Shown: piece after piece, positions 1 through 6,040 of the stretch
Layout: each line of letters starts with the position of its first letter
How positions within the stretch are numbered: the stretch's first letter is position 1
From: Methanobacteriota archaeon
Lineage (GTDB): Archaea > Halobacteriota > Methanomicrobia > Methanomicrobiales > Methanoculleaceae
Assembly: GCA_023457135.1 (NCBI GenBank)
Contig: JAEWMO010000007.1
Coordinates: 1 to 7,969, forward strand
DNA length: 7,969 nucleotides
Reading direction: 5' to 3'
Notes under the pieces: model-generated
What the model was told of the DNA's origin: nothing
Database searches by the model: none
Seen by the model: only the letters and a program-made list of their open reading frames with translations
Translations under genes and position numbers: made by a program

Positions 1-2
1 GC

Positions 3-1022
3 ATGGAGACGAAGACATACAGGAACCTGGAATCCGAGGTCTGGAACACAGAACTCTGTTCCGGGTGCGGGGCGTGCGTGGCGGTCTGCCCGGCGGATGC
101 CCTCCGGTTCGAGCCGGAGAACACCGATGCACCGGTGAACATCGGCTACTGCAAAGCCGAGAACGACTGCGTGCCCTGCGGGGCATGCTACACGGCCTGC
201 CCGAGGGTCGACCTCGCTGCACAGGGAAAGCTGCTCGGACCGTACCAGGATATCGTTGCGGCCCGGTCGGTCTTTACGGTCGAGCGGAAGCAGAGCGGCG
301 GTGCCGTGACGGCAATCCTCGTGAACGCCCTCGATGAGGGACTGATCGATGCGGTCGTCACGGTGACGAGAGATCCCTGGACGATGAAGCCGTCGTCCGC
401 GGTGATCACTTCATCCGAAGAACTCGTCCTGCACGCCGGGAGCCGTTACGCCTGGTGGGTGCCGCTGCTTGCCTCCCTCAAGGAGGCAGTCGTCACCCGG
501 AAGTACCGGCGGGTCGCCATCGTCGGCGTGCCCTGCGCGGCACGGGCGGCGCAGGTGATCCGGGCGAGCGACCACGAACTCCTCAAGCCCTACGCGAAGG
601 CCATCCGGCTCGTCATCGGCCTCTTCTGCACGGAGACCTTCGACTACGCGAAGCTGGTCGAGGGGAAGCTGCAGTCCGAGCGCAAGATCGAGCCCTGGGA
701 GATCCGTCGCCTGGACATCAAGGGTAAACTGGACATCTTCCTGCAGGACGAACGGCAGATCTCCGTCCCGCTCGCGGAGCTCGACGAGGCTGTCCGGCCC
801 GGATGCCTGGTCTGCACCGACTTCACGGCGGTGGAGGCGGACGTCTCGGCAGGTGCCGTCGGGTCACCGGGCGGGTACACGACGCTCATCATCCGAAACG
901 ACATCGGCAGGGGATTCGTCGACCGCGCGGTCTGGCAGGGAAAACTTGCGACCGGCAGCACCGTCGACCTCTCCATCATCGAGCGCCTGGCGGCGAAGAA
1001 AGCAGAGCGCCAGCAGGAATAA
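3..1022 (+). CDS. Coenzyme F420 hydrogenase/dehydrogenase beta-subunit family protein (FrhB/FdhB/FpoF-like)
   Basis: Predicted cytoplasmic flavin/iron-sulfur protein that exchanges electrons between coenzyme F420 and a partner oxidoreductase. Residues 19-30 hold a ferredoxin motif CxxCxxCxxxCP (C19, C22, C25, C29), and residues 56-67 hold a second one (C56, C59, C62, C66), giving two 4Fe-4S sites. The FrhB-type domain follows from about residue 80, with a QSGGAVTA segment (97-104), the GVPC motif (C178), C209, and the C268-x2-C271 pair before DF. The C-terminal GSPGGYTT segment is also typical of the family. At 339 residues it is nearer the length of FpoF than of the longer FdhB. The ATG lies only two bases inside the window, so a further upstream start and its upstream partner gene cannot be checked. 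The 18 residues before the first cysteine are normal for the family. The exact subfamily, and whether it serves formate dehydrogenase, a hydrogenase or another enzyme, cannot be decided here. Confidence 0.88.
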   Translation: METKTYRNLESEVWNTELCSGCGACVAVCPADALRFEPENTDAPVNIGYCKAENDCVPCGACYTACPRVDLAAQGKLLGPYQDIVAARSVFTVERKQSGGAVTAILVNALDEGLIDAVVTVTRDPWTMKPSSAVITSSEELVLHAGSRYAWWVPLLASLKEAVVTRKYRRVAIVGVPCAARAAQVIRASDHELLKPYAKAIRLVIGLFCTETFDYAKLVEGKLQSERKIEPWEIRRLDIKGKLDIFLQDERQISVPLAELDEAVRPGCLVCTDFTAVEADVSAGAVGSPGGYTTLIIRNDIGRGFVDRAVWQGKLATGSTVDLSIIERLAAKKAERQQE

Positions 1023-1049
1023 ACTCTTTTTTTTGTTCCGGGATCCCGG
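1023..1049 (+). terminator. T-tract terminator after the F420 beta-family gene
   Basis: A run of eight T (1027-1034) begins five bases after the TAA stop. Archaeal RNA polymerase ends transcription at such U-rich tracts. The 12-base palindrome CCGGGATCCCGG (1038-1049) follows it, so this is not a bacterial hairpin-then-T arrangement. The tract suggests that the F420 gene ends its transcription unit here, facing the convergent gene downstream. Confidence 0.6.
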
Positions 1050-1117
1050 GGCGTCGCATTTCGCGTGAAGCCGTTTCATCGCTCGTATATTGTCAGCCCA
1101 CGCGAGGTAACGGGGAA

Positions 1118-1140
1118 GGCACCGGGGGTTACCCGGTGCC
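1118..1140 (-). terminator. Strong hairpin overlapping the stop codon of the 4-TM protein gene
   Basis: GGCACCGGG (1118-1126) and CCCGGTGCC (1132-1140) form a perfect 9-bp GC-rich stem. The five-base loop (1127-1131) carries the TAA stop of the minus-strand gene (1129-1131). No T-run follows on the minus strand, so its role is uncertain: 3'-end stabilisation, a block to antisense read-through between convergent genes, or termination. Confidence 0.45.
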
Positions 1141-1527
1141 CTGGGCGGCCTGCTCTGCCGCATACCCGATCCCGACAGCGATGATCGGGATGATGAGGTA
1201 CCGCAGTCCGATCTGGGCCATGTAGGTGCCGGCGTCCATCCCTGAGAGAGGCAGGAGGATGACGGCGTCGAGCGCCCAGTTGATCAGGAGCCACACGCCG
1301 CCGAGCAGCGCGGTCTCCCGGACGAAGCGGGCCCGCACCCCCCGCAGATAGACAAGAATGAGGAAGGTGCCGAGCGCGGCGGAGAAGACGAGCAGGATCG
1401 ACTTGATCAGGAAGATGTCGTAGAGCGGCTCCCCCTCAGCCGAATAGAAGGGGACCGAGATGAGGAAGGGGAGGAGCCAGGTGAGGAGGCCGAAGCCGAT
1501 GAGCCTCACGTATCGCGCCGTATTCAT
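1129..1527 (-). CDS. Conserved-looking four-helix integral membrane protein, function unknown
   Basis: A 132-residue protein starting MNTARYVRLIGFG. It is mostly hydrophobic, with four likely membrane helices at about residues 8-26, 37-61, 71-91 and 104-124, short charged loops (YLRGVRARF between helices 2 and 3), and a small C-terminal tail. No signal peptide, cofactor motif or catalytic motif is visible, and I do not recognise the family with confidence. The frame stays open upstream to TTG 1650 and ATG 1641, but that extension is Pro/Arg/Ser-rich and looks non-coding. ATG 1527 is preferred because a TATA box lies about 28 bases before it, which places the transcription start at the ATG. 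No Shine-Dalgarno sequence precedes it, as expected for a leaderless mRNA. It is convergent with the F420 gene and divergent from the histidine kinase, so no partner is implied by operon context. Confidence 0.72.
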   Translation of the reverse strand: MNTARYVRLIGFGLLTWLLPFLISVPFYSAEGEPLYDIFLIKSILLVFSAALGTFLILVYLRGVRARFVRETALLGGVWLLINWALDAVILLPLSGMDAGTYMAQIGLRYLIIPIIAVGIGYAAEQAAQGTG

Positions 1528-1551
1528 GGAAGGAGAATCGCGTTCCGGCGG

Positions 1552-1557
1552 GATATA
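1552..1557 (-). promoter_or_regulatory. TATA box for the 4-TM protein gene (leaderless)
   Basis: The minus strand reads AGTATATCC, with the TATATC core at 1557-1552. Its centre is about 28 bases before ATG 1527, the usual archaeal distance from TATA box to transcription start. The transcript would therefore begin at or within a few bases of the start codon. The lack of any purine-rich ribosome site before the ATG agrees with this. Confidence 0.55.
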
Positions 1558-1666
1558 CTGATCGATTCTGCGCCGGGATGGCGAGAGCCCGGCATCACCG
1601 GGTTCGCCCGCCGGCGATCCGGGAGCAGCGAACCGCCGCATTCCCTGCAATTTTAATAGAAAATCA

Positions 1667-1679
1667 GGTTATGATAACC
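1667..1679. promoter_or_regulatory. Palindrome GGTTATGATAACC, possible operator
   Basis: Two perfect 6-base arms, GGTTAT and ATAACC, flank a single central G. The site sits 16 bases upstream of the kinase-facing TATA box and about 110 bases upstream of the divergent TATA box. A dimeric regulator could bind here. No regulator gene is nearby, so the assignment rests on symmetry and position alone. Confidence 0.35.
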
Positions 1680-1695
1680 GGTGCCCTCGGGGAAC

Positions 1696-1702
1696 ATATA
1701 TA
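1696..1702 (+). promoter_or_regulatory. TATA box facing the sensor histidine kinase gene
   Basis: ATATATA at 1696-1702, preceded by purine-rich GGGGAA, is the best TATA box in this spacer. Transcription would start near 1725-1728, leaving a leader of roughly 155-160 bases before the kinase start. No closer TATA box is evident. It could instead drive a separate small RNA. Confidence 0.45.
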
Positions 1703-1751
1703 GTGTCATGAGGAAAAGATACGGTTGAACACGGACCATTACAGTTAACCC

Positions 1752-1802
1752 GATCCCGGCCCTGCTGCATGGGGTAAAACCGATGAAGGAGAGGTCGGGA
1801 TC
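1752..1802 (+). other. Potential RNA hairpin in the kinase leader
   Basis: GATCCCGGCCT (1752-1762) pairs with AGGTCGGGATC (1792-1802) over 11 base pairs, one of them G-U. The loop spans 1763-1791. It would lie inside the proposed leader. A smaller stem follows at 1835-1852, where ACCG(G)TGA pairs with TCACGGT with one bulged G. These could be leader structure or part of a small RNA; no named riboswitch class is recognised. Confidence 0.35.
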
Positions 1803-1882
1803 AGGGGAACAGGCATTGCGCAACGTCTCTGTAAACCGGTGATCCTCACGGTACAGAGGAATCTACACAGTCTCCCCATAAA

Positions 1883-3223
1883 GTGTCCATGAGAGACGAG
1901 TCCCGACCCGCGAACCTGTATCTCACGCTGGGAAAGGTAGGAGTCTTCGCGTTCGTCCTGATGAGCGTATACCAGCTTGCGAAGGACTTCCTCTACCCCG
2001 AGATAACCCTCGCGGACTCGCACATGCACACCGTCATCTTCACGACGGTGCTCGCCGTGGCAGTCGCGTACTTCGCCCTCCGCAAACAGCACTCCCTGCT
2101 TGCGATGCTGGTGACCGAAGCGAACGAACGGAGGGAGGCAGAGGTTGCCCTGCGGGAGAGCGAGGAGAAGTTCCGCTCCATCGTGGAGACGGCGAACGAG
2201 GGCATCCTGCAGATCGACAGTCACCGCACGATCACGTATACCAACCACACGATGGCCGGGATGCTCGGCTATTCAGTCGACGAAATGCTCGGCCGGCCGT
2301 TAGCCGGGTTTATCTGCGCAGAGGATCTCGACGACCATCGCAGCCGCATGGCGGAGAGGGCGCAGGGTCTTGACGGCAGGTACGAGTGCCGGCTCAGGCA
2401 CAGGGACGGGAGCGTTCGGTGGGCCCGGGTCTCGGCCACCGCCCAGAAGGACGGGGACGGCGGGTTTGCCGGATCTTTTGCCATGTACACCGATATCACC
2501 GAGAGGAAGCAGGCCGAAGAGATATTCCACCGTCACACCGAGGAGCTTGCCCGGCTCCACCAGCAACTTGCCTCGTCCAACCGCGAGGCAAACCTCTACC
2601 TCGACATCCTCACCCACGACATAAGGAACACCGAGAACGTCGCAAACCTCTACGCCGATCTCCTCATCGATACCCTGGATGGTGACTCGCGGGCATACGC
2701 AGAGAAACTTCGGCGGAGTATTCACAAGAGCATCGAGATCTTACAGAACGTCTCAACGATCCGGCGGATTCATCAACCGTCCGATGAGCACAGGTGCATG
2801 GACCTCGATGCGGTTATCCGCGGCGAGATCGCGCATTTCCCCGAGGGCACCATCCGTTACACTCCGGCCGAACACCGGGTATGGGCCGACAATCTCCTCC
2901 CGGAGGTCTTTGCAAACCTGATCGGGAACGCCGTCAAGTTCGGCGGCCCCGGCGTCGAGATCACCGTCCGGGTGGAGGATGAGGGAGAGTTCGTCCGGGT
3001 CGCGGTCGAGGATACCGGGCCGGGGGTCCCCGACGACCAGAAGCAGGAGATCTTCCACCGGTACGAGCAGAAGAAGCGCGGCGTCGGCGAAGGACTCGGC
3101 CTCTACCTCGTCCAGGTGCTCATCGAGCGCTACGGCGGCAGGATATGGGTGGAGGACCGTTTACCGGGTTACCCCGAACGCGGGGCGGCGTTCCGGTTCA
3201 CGCTTCAGCGCCGCTCACGGTGA
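1883..3223 (+). CDS. Membrane-anchored PAS-domain sensor histidine kinase
   Basis: A 446-residue sensor kinase. Two helices (about residues 13-33 and 48-66) form a membrane hairpin with only about 14 residues outside the cell. A charged coiled-coil-like linker (76-97) leads to a PAS domain (about 93-205), which starts ESEEKFRSIVE and ends with the typical TDITERKQAEE. The phosphoacceptor region carries H245 in the motif LTHDIRN. The ATPase domain shows the N-box (N345, N349), the G1 box DTGPGVP (377-383) and the G2 box GEGLGL (402-407). All core kinase motifs are intact, so autophosphorylation is expected. With so little extracytoplasmic sequence, the signal is probably sensed by the PAS domain or within the membrane. 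No response regulator is adjacent, so its partner is elsewhere. The frame has GTG at 1883 and ATG at 1889; neither has a clear ribosome site, and there is no earlier start before the in-frame TAA at 1832. Confidence 0.9.
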   Translation: MSMRDESRPANLYLTLGKVGVFAFVLMSVYQLAKDFLYPEITLADSHMHTVIFTTVLAVAVAYFALRKQHSLLAMLVTEANERREAEVALRESEEKFRSIVETANEGILQIDSHRTITYTNHTMAGMLGYSVDEMLGRPLAGFICAEDLDDHRSRMAERAQGLDGRYECRLRHRDGSVRWARVSATAQKDGDGGFAGSFAMYTDITERKQAEEIFHRHTEELARLHQQLASSNREANLYLDILTHDIRNTENVANLYADLLIDTLDGDSRAYAEKLRRSIHKSIEILQNVSTIRRIHQPSDEHRCMDLDAVIRGEIAHFPEGTIRYTPAEHRVWADNLLPEVFANLIGNAVKFGGPGVEITVRVEDEGEFVRVAVEDTGPGVPDDQKQEIFHRYEQKKRGVGEGLGLYLVQVLIERYGGRIWVEDRLPGYPERGAAFRFTLQRRSR

Positions 3224-3364
3224 CCCGGGAACCCGGATCGGTGACGGTGCCCGGCGTCTTCATCACCATCACGGCGACGAACCATCCGGCCGGGCTCTAC
3301 CCTGAGAACCTCTTCGTCGGCTCTGCAGGGTTTTTGCGTATCGGCGCTCTCTATGCCACGATCC

Positions 3365-3397
3365 GGGAGCAGTCTTCATAACCGCTCCCCCGTTTTT
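3365..3397 (+). terminator. Hairpin plus T5, likely terminator after the kinase gene
   Basis: GGGAGC (3365-3370) pairs with GCTCCC (3384-3389) across a 13-base loop, and TTTTT (3393-3397) follows three bases later. This resembles an intrinsic terminator. Another T5 (3331-3335) lies just upstream and could act as an earlier archaeal U-tract terminator. Together they would separate the kinase from the ClC gene. Confidence 0.5.
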
Positions 3398-3403
3398 CTC
3401 TCG

Positions 3404-3421
3404 CCGCGAGACCACTCGCGG
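3404..3421. promoter_or_regulatory. 18-base inverted repeat next to the ClC promoter, possible operator
   Basis: CCGCGAG (3404-3410) and CTCGCGG (3415-3421) are perfect 7-base arms around ACCA. The repeat ends six bases before the TATA box at 3428, about where upstream promoter elements and regulators bind. It could also fold as an RNA hairpin in read-through transcripts. Confidence 0.4.
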
Positions 3422-3427
3422 TCGACG

Positions 3428-3433
3428 TATATA
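3428..3433 (+). promoter_or_regulatory. TATA box for the ClC gene
   Basis: TATATA at 3428-3433 lies with its centre about 26 bases before ATG 3456, so the transcript should start at or very near the start codon. A G-rich run (3447-3453) abuts the ATG at only two bases distance, too close to be a normal ribosome site, which also favours a leaderless or near-leaderless mRNA. Confidence 0.6.
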
Positions 3434-3455
3434 CCAGTCCGACCAAGGGGGGGAT

Positions 3456-4607
3456 ATGACCCATCCTGCAGACAGCAGCGCCGAACCGCCCGGCGGATCC
3501 GGGGTCGGGCGGTACTCACCCCGGTTCGTGCTCGCCGCCATCCTGATCGCCATCGCGGCCGCCGGAGCGATGATGCTCTTTCTCGAGTTACAGAGCCTCG
3601 GAGAGGCCTTTCTCTGGCCGAACTCACCCCCCTTCCCCTTCTTTCCCCTGATCCTCGCGACCGCGGGCGGCCTCGCGGTCGGGCTCTGCCTGCACGTCTT
3701 CGGCGACCACGTGCTGCTGCTCCAGCAGAGTCTTACAGAGTTTCAGAGGACCGGCCGGTTCGAGCCGCGGCACCTTCCCGCCGGGCTGCTCGCCATCTAC
3801 CTCTCGCTGATCTTCGGGGCGAGTCTCGGACCCGAGGTGGCCGCCATCGATATGGGCGGGAGCATGGGCACCCTTGCCGGCGACCGGCTGCGGAGCCGGG
3901 TGCGGACGCTCTCGAGCGCCGGCATCGCCGGTGCCCTTGCCGGATTTGCGCTCTACCTTCAGATCACCAGAACCGCAGGCGGTGCCCTCTATCCGCTTCC
4001 GCCGCTCGGAGAATTGCTTCCGCTGTACCTTGTCTACGCCGCGATCCTCGGGCTTGCCGGTGCGGCGGCGGGCGTCCTCTTCATCGGAGCATTCCGCCTC
4101 TTTTACCGCCTCACGACACCCATAGCCGGGCGGCACCTGATCAGGGGTGTTGCCGGGGGTGTCGGGCTCGGTATTGCCGGGACGGTCTTTCCGCTCGTGC
4201 TCTTCTCGGGACAGAACGAGTTCAAGACTGTCCTCGAGACGGGAGCAACTGCCGGTGCGGTCGTGCTGCTCCTGCTCGTCGCGGCAAAGATCGTCGCAAG
4301 CACCTGGTGCATGGCGACGATCTTCAAGGGCGGGCCAATCTTTCCGCTGATCTTTGCGGGCGGGACGCTCGGTCTCGCCGTCAGTCTCCTGGTTCCCGCG
4401 ATCCCGCCCGCCGTCGCCGTTCCCGCCGTCATGGCGGGGATGATCGTCTGCGTCCTCAAGATGCCGGCCGCGGTGATCCCTATCGTGGCGCTCGTCTTCC
4501 TGCAGTGGGAGATCCTGATCATCGTCGCTGTCGCGACCGTAGCCGGATATTACACCACCAGAAAGATCGCGATGTTCCCTCACGAGGGCAACGTAGGGGC
4601 GGGGTGA
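3456..4607 (+). CDS. ClC-family chloride channel/transporter-like membrane protein
   Basis: A 383-residue integral membrane protein with about ten hydrophobic segments after a 22-residue polar N-terminus. The segment GASLGPEVAAIDMGGSMG (121-138) matches in spacing the GxxxGREGPxxQxGG region of ClC proteins, placing E127 at the gating glutamate. GGPIFP (292-297), followed by GGTLG, matches the GIFAP filter region. These support the voltage-gated chloride channel family (anion channels or Cl-/H+ antiporters of the cytoplasmic membrane). The protein is shorter than typical bacterial members, has no C-terminal CBS domains, and keeps only part of the usual motifs: GP after the glutamate is VA here, and the GSGIP position reads GDHVL (83-87). 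The transported ion is therefore uncertain. It has its own promoter, is separated from the kinase by a terminator-like hairpin, and is convergent with cca. Confidence 0.82.
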   Translation: MTHPADSSAEPPGGSGVGRYSPRFVLAAILIAIAAAGAMMLFLELQSLGEAFLWPNSPPFPFFPLILATAGGLAVGLCLHVFGDHVLLLQQSLTEFQRTGRFEPRHLPAGLLAIYLSLIFGASLGPEVAAIDMGGSMGTLAGDRLRSRVRTLSSAGIAGALAGFALYLQITRTAGGALYPLPPLGELLPLYLVYAAILGLAGAAAGVLFIGAFRLFYRLTTPIAGRHLIRGVAGGVGLGIAGTVFPLVLFSGQNEFKTVLETGATAGAVVLLLLVAAKIVASTWCMATIFKGGPIFPLIFAGGTLGLAVSLLVPAIPPAVAVPAVMAGMIVCVLKMPAAVIPIVALVFLQWEILIIVAVATVAGYYTTRKIAMFPHEGNVGAG

Positions 4608-4666
4608 CCGACCAGTAAGACAGATGCCGGGGATGGAGAGGGCTGTCGCGGTTCAGGCGAGTCCCC

Positions 4667-6040
4667 TCATCTCCCCGTCAGCCTCTTTATCCTCGCAAGC
4701 GGTGAGGACCGCTCAAGGAATGCCGAGAGGAACCCGGCAAACTCCTCCTCCCAGCACTCCGCACCGGCCTTCACCGTCCAGCCCTGCTTCATCGACCGGC
4801 GGACATGCTTGCCGAGCGCGACCTCAAAGAGAACCTTCGACCGGAGGAGGTCGAGAGCGCGGGTGAACGGCCGGGGCACCTCCACGACGTAGCGGCCGTC
4901 CTCGACATAGGGGCCGGCAAAGACTTCCTCCCGGACGTACTTTTCGAGGAACTTCTCCGCGTTCTCTCTTGAGGAGAGCGGCGGCCCGATATGCCGGCGC
5001 ATTGCCGGAGCCTCCGCGGCCATCAGCTCGAAGACGAGTATGCACCGCTCCTTCTCCATGCAGACGTCGATACGATTGGCCGCAAACCCGCTCCGCTCCA
5101 GGAGCTCCCGGATCGACTCGGCGGACTTGCGGAGCTGCGGGACCACCGTATCGGGGGTGTAGTCCGGTGTCGCAAACGTCATGGAGAAGAGGTGCGTCCC
5201 CCGTGCCGCGAGCAGGCGGGCAAAGACCTCCCGGGTGAGCGGCGGTGTGTTCGGCCGGCAGAAGAACGCTATCGACGGCTCCGCAAGATAGCCCCGGGCG
5301 AGTTCGGCGAACTCGAACATCCGGGAGATCGAGAGCGCCGCCGCCACGTTCCGCTCCGGGTCGACCGGGTCGATGACGACGAGCGGGTCCTCGAACTCCT
5401 TTGCCCCGTGCTGTTCGATATCGATCACCTCGCCCGGTCTCCAGCGGGCGGCGGCCGCGAGAAGCGCGTGGAACCCACCGTAGTAGATCGTCAGGACCTC
5501 GCAGAGGTAGCCGGAGAACCCTTCGGTCATGTGGTCGGACCCGTAGACCCCGCCTGCTTTCGCGAACTGCTTCAAGAGGAGGACGTCGTCGGCGTAGTCG
5601 CCGATGTGCGCGAGGATGTAGCGGGTGTGGAACGGGGTCCGATCCACGGCGCTCTTGATCTCGGTGGCGCTCGGCACAGCGTAGCAGGGGACGAGATCGA
5701 TGTCGAGCGAGTCGATCGTCGCGTTGAGGTAGGGGTGCTCCGCGTACTTCTCGCGCCAGGTTGCACCGAACTCCCCGGCGATCCGGCGCGCAAGAGAGAG
5801 GCCCTGCTCCTGCAGGTCCTCGCGGGAGAGCGCGGGGTCAAAGAGCATGAAGACGTCGAGGTCCCGGTCGCCGCGGACGAAGGTGTCGCGGGCGACCGAG
5901 CCCACCATCATCGCCTTCGCCATCCCGGACTGCTCCACCGCCTCGATCAGGCGCTCCCCCATCGCCCGGACGTAGGCCCGCTCCTCTGGCGTGGGGCGGA
6001 TCCGATCGAGCACCTCTTCCTCACAGGGATACCGGGTCAA
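4667..6040 (-). CDS. cca: CCA-adding enzyme (archaeal class I tRNA nucleotidyltransferase)
   Basis: Adds or repairs the 3'-terminal CCA of tRNAs using CTP and ATP without a nucleic acid template. The 457-residue product fits the archaeal class I enzyme. The polymerase-beta-type head carries GS (G47, S48), R51 and the metal-binding D60-x-D62, with the third carboxylate at D115 in LDIDLVPCY. The central PVDPERNVAAALS segment (225-237) is characteristic of archaeal enzymes, and the tail domain runs to KRLTGR. The frame is open much further upstream, but that stretch overlaps thpR and looks non-coding. The start chosen is TTG 6040-6038, because GGAGGT (6052-6047) precedes it by six bases and the TTG overlaps the thpR stop as TTGA. 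The residue numbers of the active site agree with well-studied archaeal enzymes. It is the second gene of the thpR-cca operon. Confidence 0.95.
   Translation of the reverse strand: MTRYPCEEEVLDRIRPTPEERAYVRAMGERLIEAVEQSGMAKAMMVGSVARDTFVRGDRDLDVFMLFDPALSREDLQEQGLSLARRIAGEFGATWREKYAEHPYLNATIDSLDIDLVPCYAVPSATEIKSAVDRTPFHTRYILAHIGDYADDVLLLKQFAKAGGVYGSDHMTEGFSGYLCEVLTIYYGGFHALLAAAARWRPGEVIDIEQHGAKEFEDPLVVIDPVDPERNVAAALSISRMFEFAELARGYLAEPSIAFFCRPNTPPLTREVFARLLAARGTHLFSMTFATPDYTPDTVVPQLRKSAESIRELLERSGFAANRIDVCMEKERCILVFELMAAEAPAMRRHIGPPLSSRENAEKFLEKYVREEVFAGPYVEDGRYVVEVPRPFTRALDLLRSKVLFEVALGKHVRRSMKQGWTVKAGAECWEEEFAGFLSAFLERSSPLARIKRLTGR

Larger units (their letters stand above)
1528..1882. other. 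Divergent intergenic region of 355 bases with regulatory structure
   Basis: This spacer separates the minus-strand 4-TM gene from the plus-strand kinase. It holds the TATA box of the 4-TM gene (1552-1557), a perfect palindrome (1667-1679), a TATA box facing the kinase (1696-1702), an 11-bp hairpin (1752-1802), a 19-codon mini-ORF (1783-1842) and a smaller bulged hairpin (1835-1852). I see no tRNA or other known RNA family and no convincing protein gene in it. Confidence 0.6.

Noticed and set aside
1086..1091. TATATT element between the convergent genes
   Set aside because: No start codon or gene lies at the right distance on either strand.
3624..4583. 319-codon minus-strand open frame opposite the ClC gene
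   Set aside because: Its product is a highly charged Asp/Arg/Glu-rich composition typical of reading across hydrophobic-protein codons; it is a shadow frame.
3353..4618. 421-codon plus-strand frame overlapping the ClC gene
   Set aside because: It is Arg/Pro/Ala-rich with no domain, while the alternative frame shows clear membrane helices and ClC motifs.
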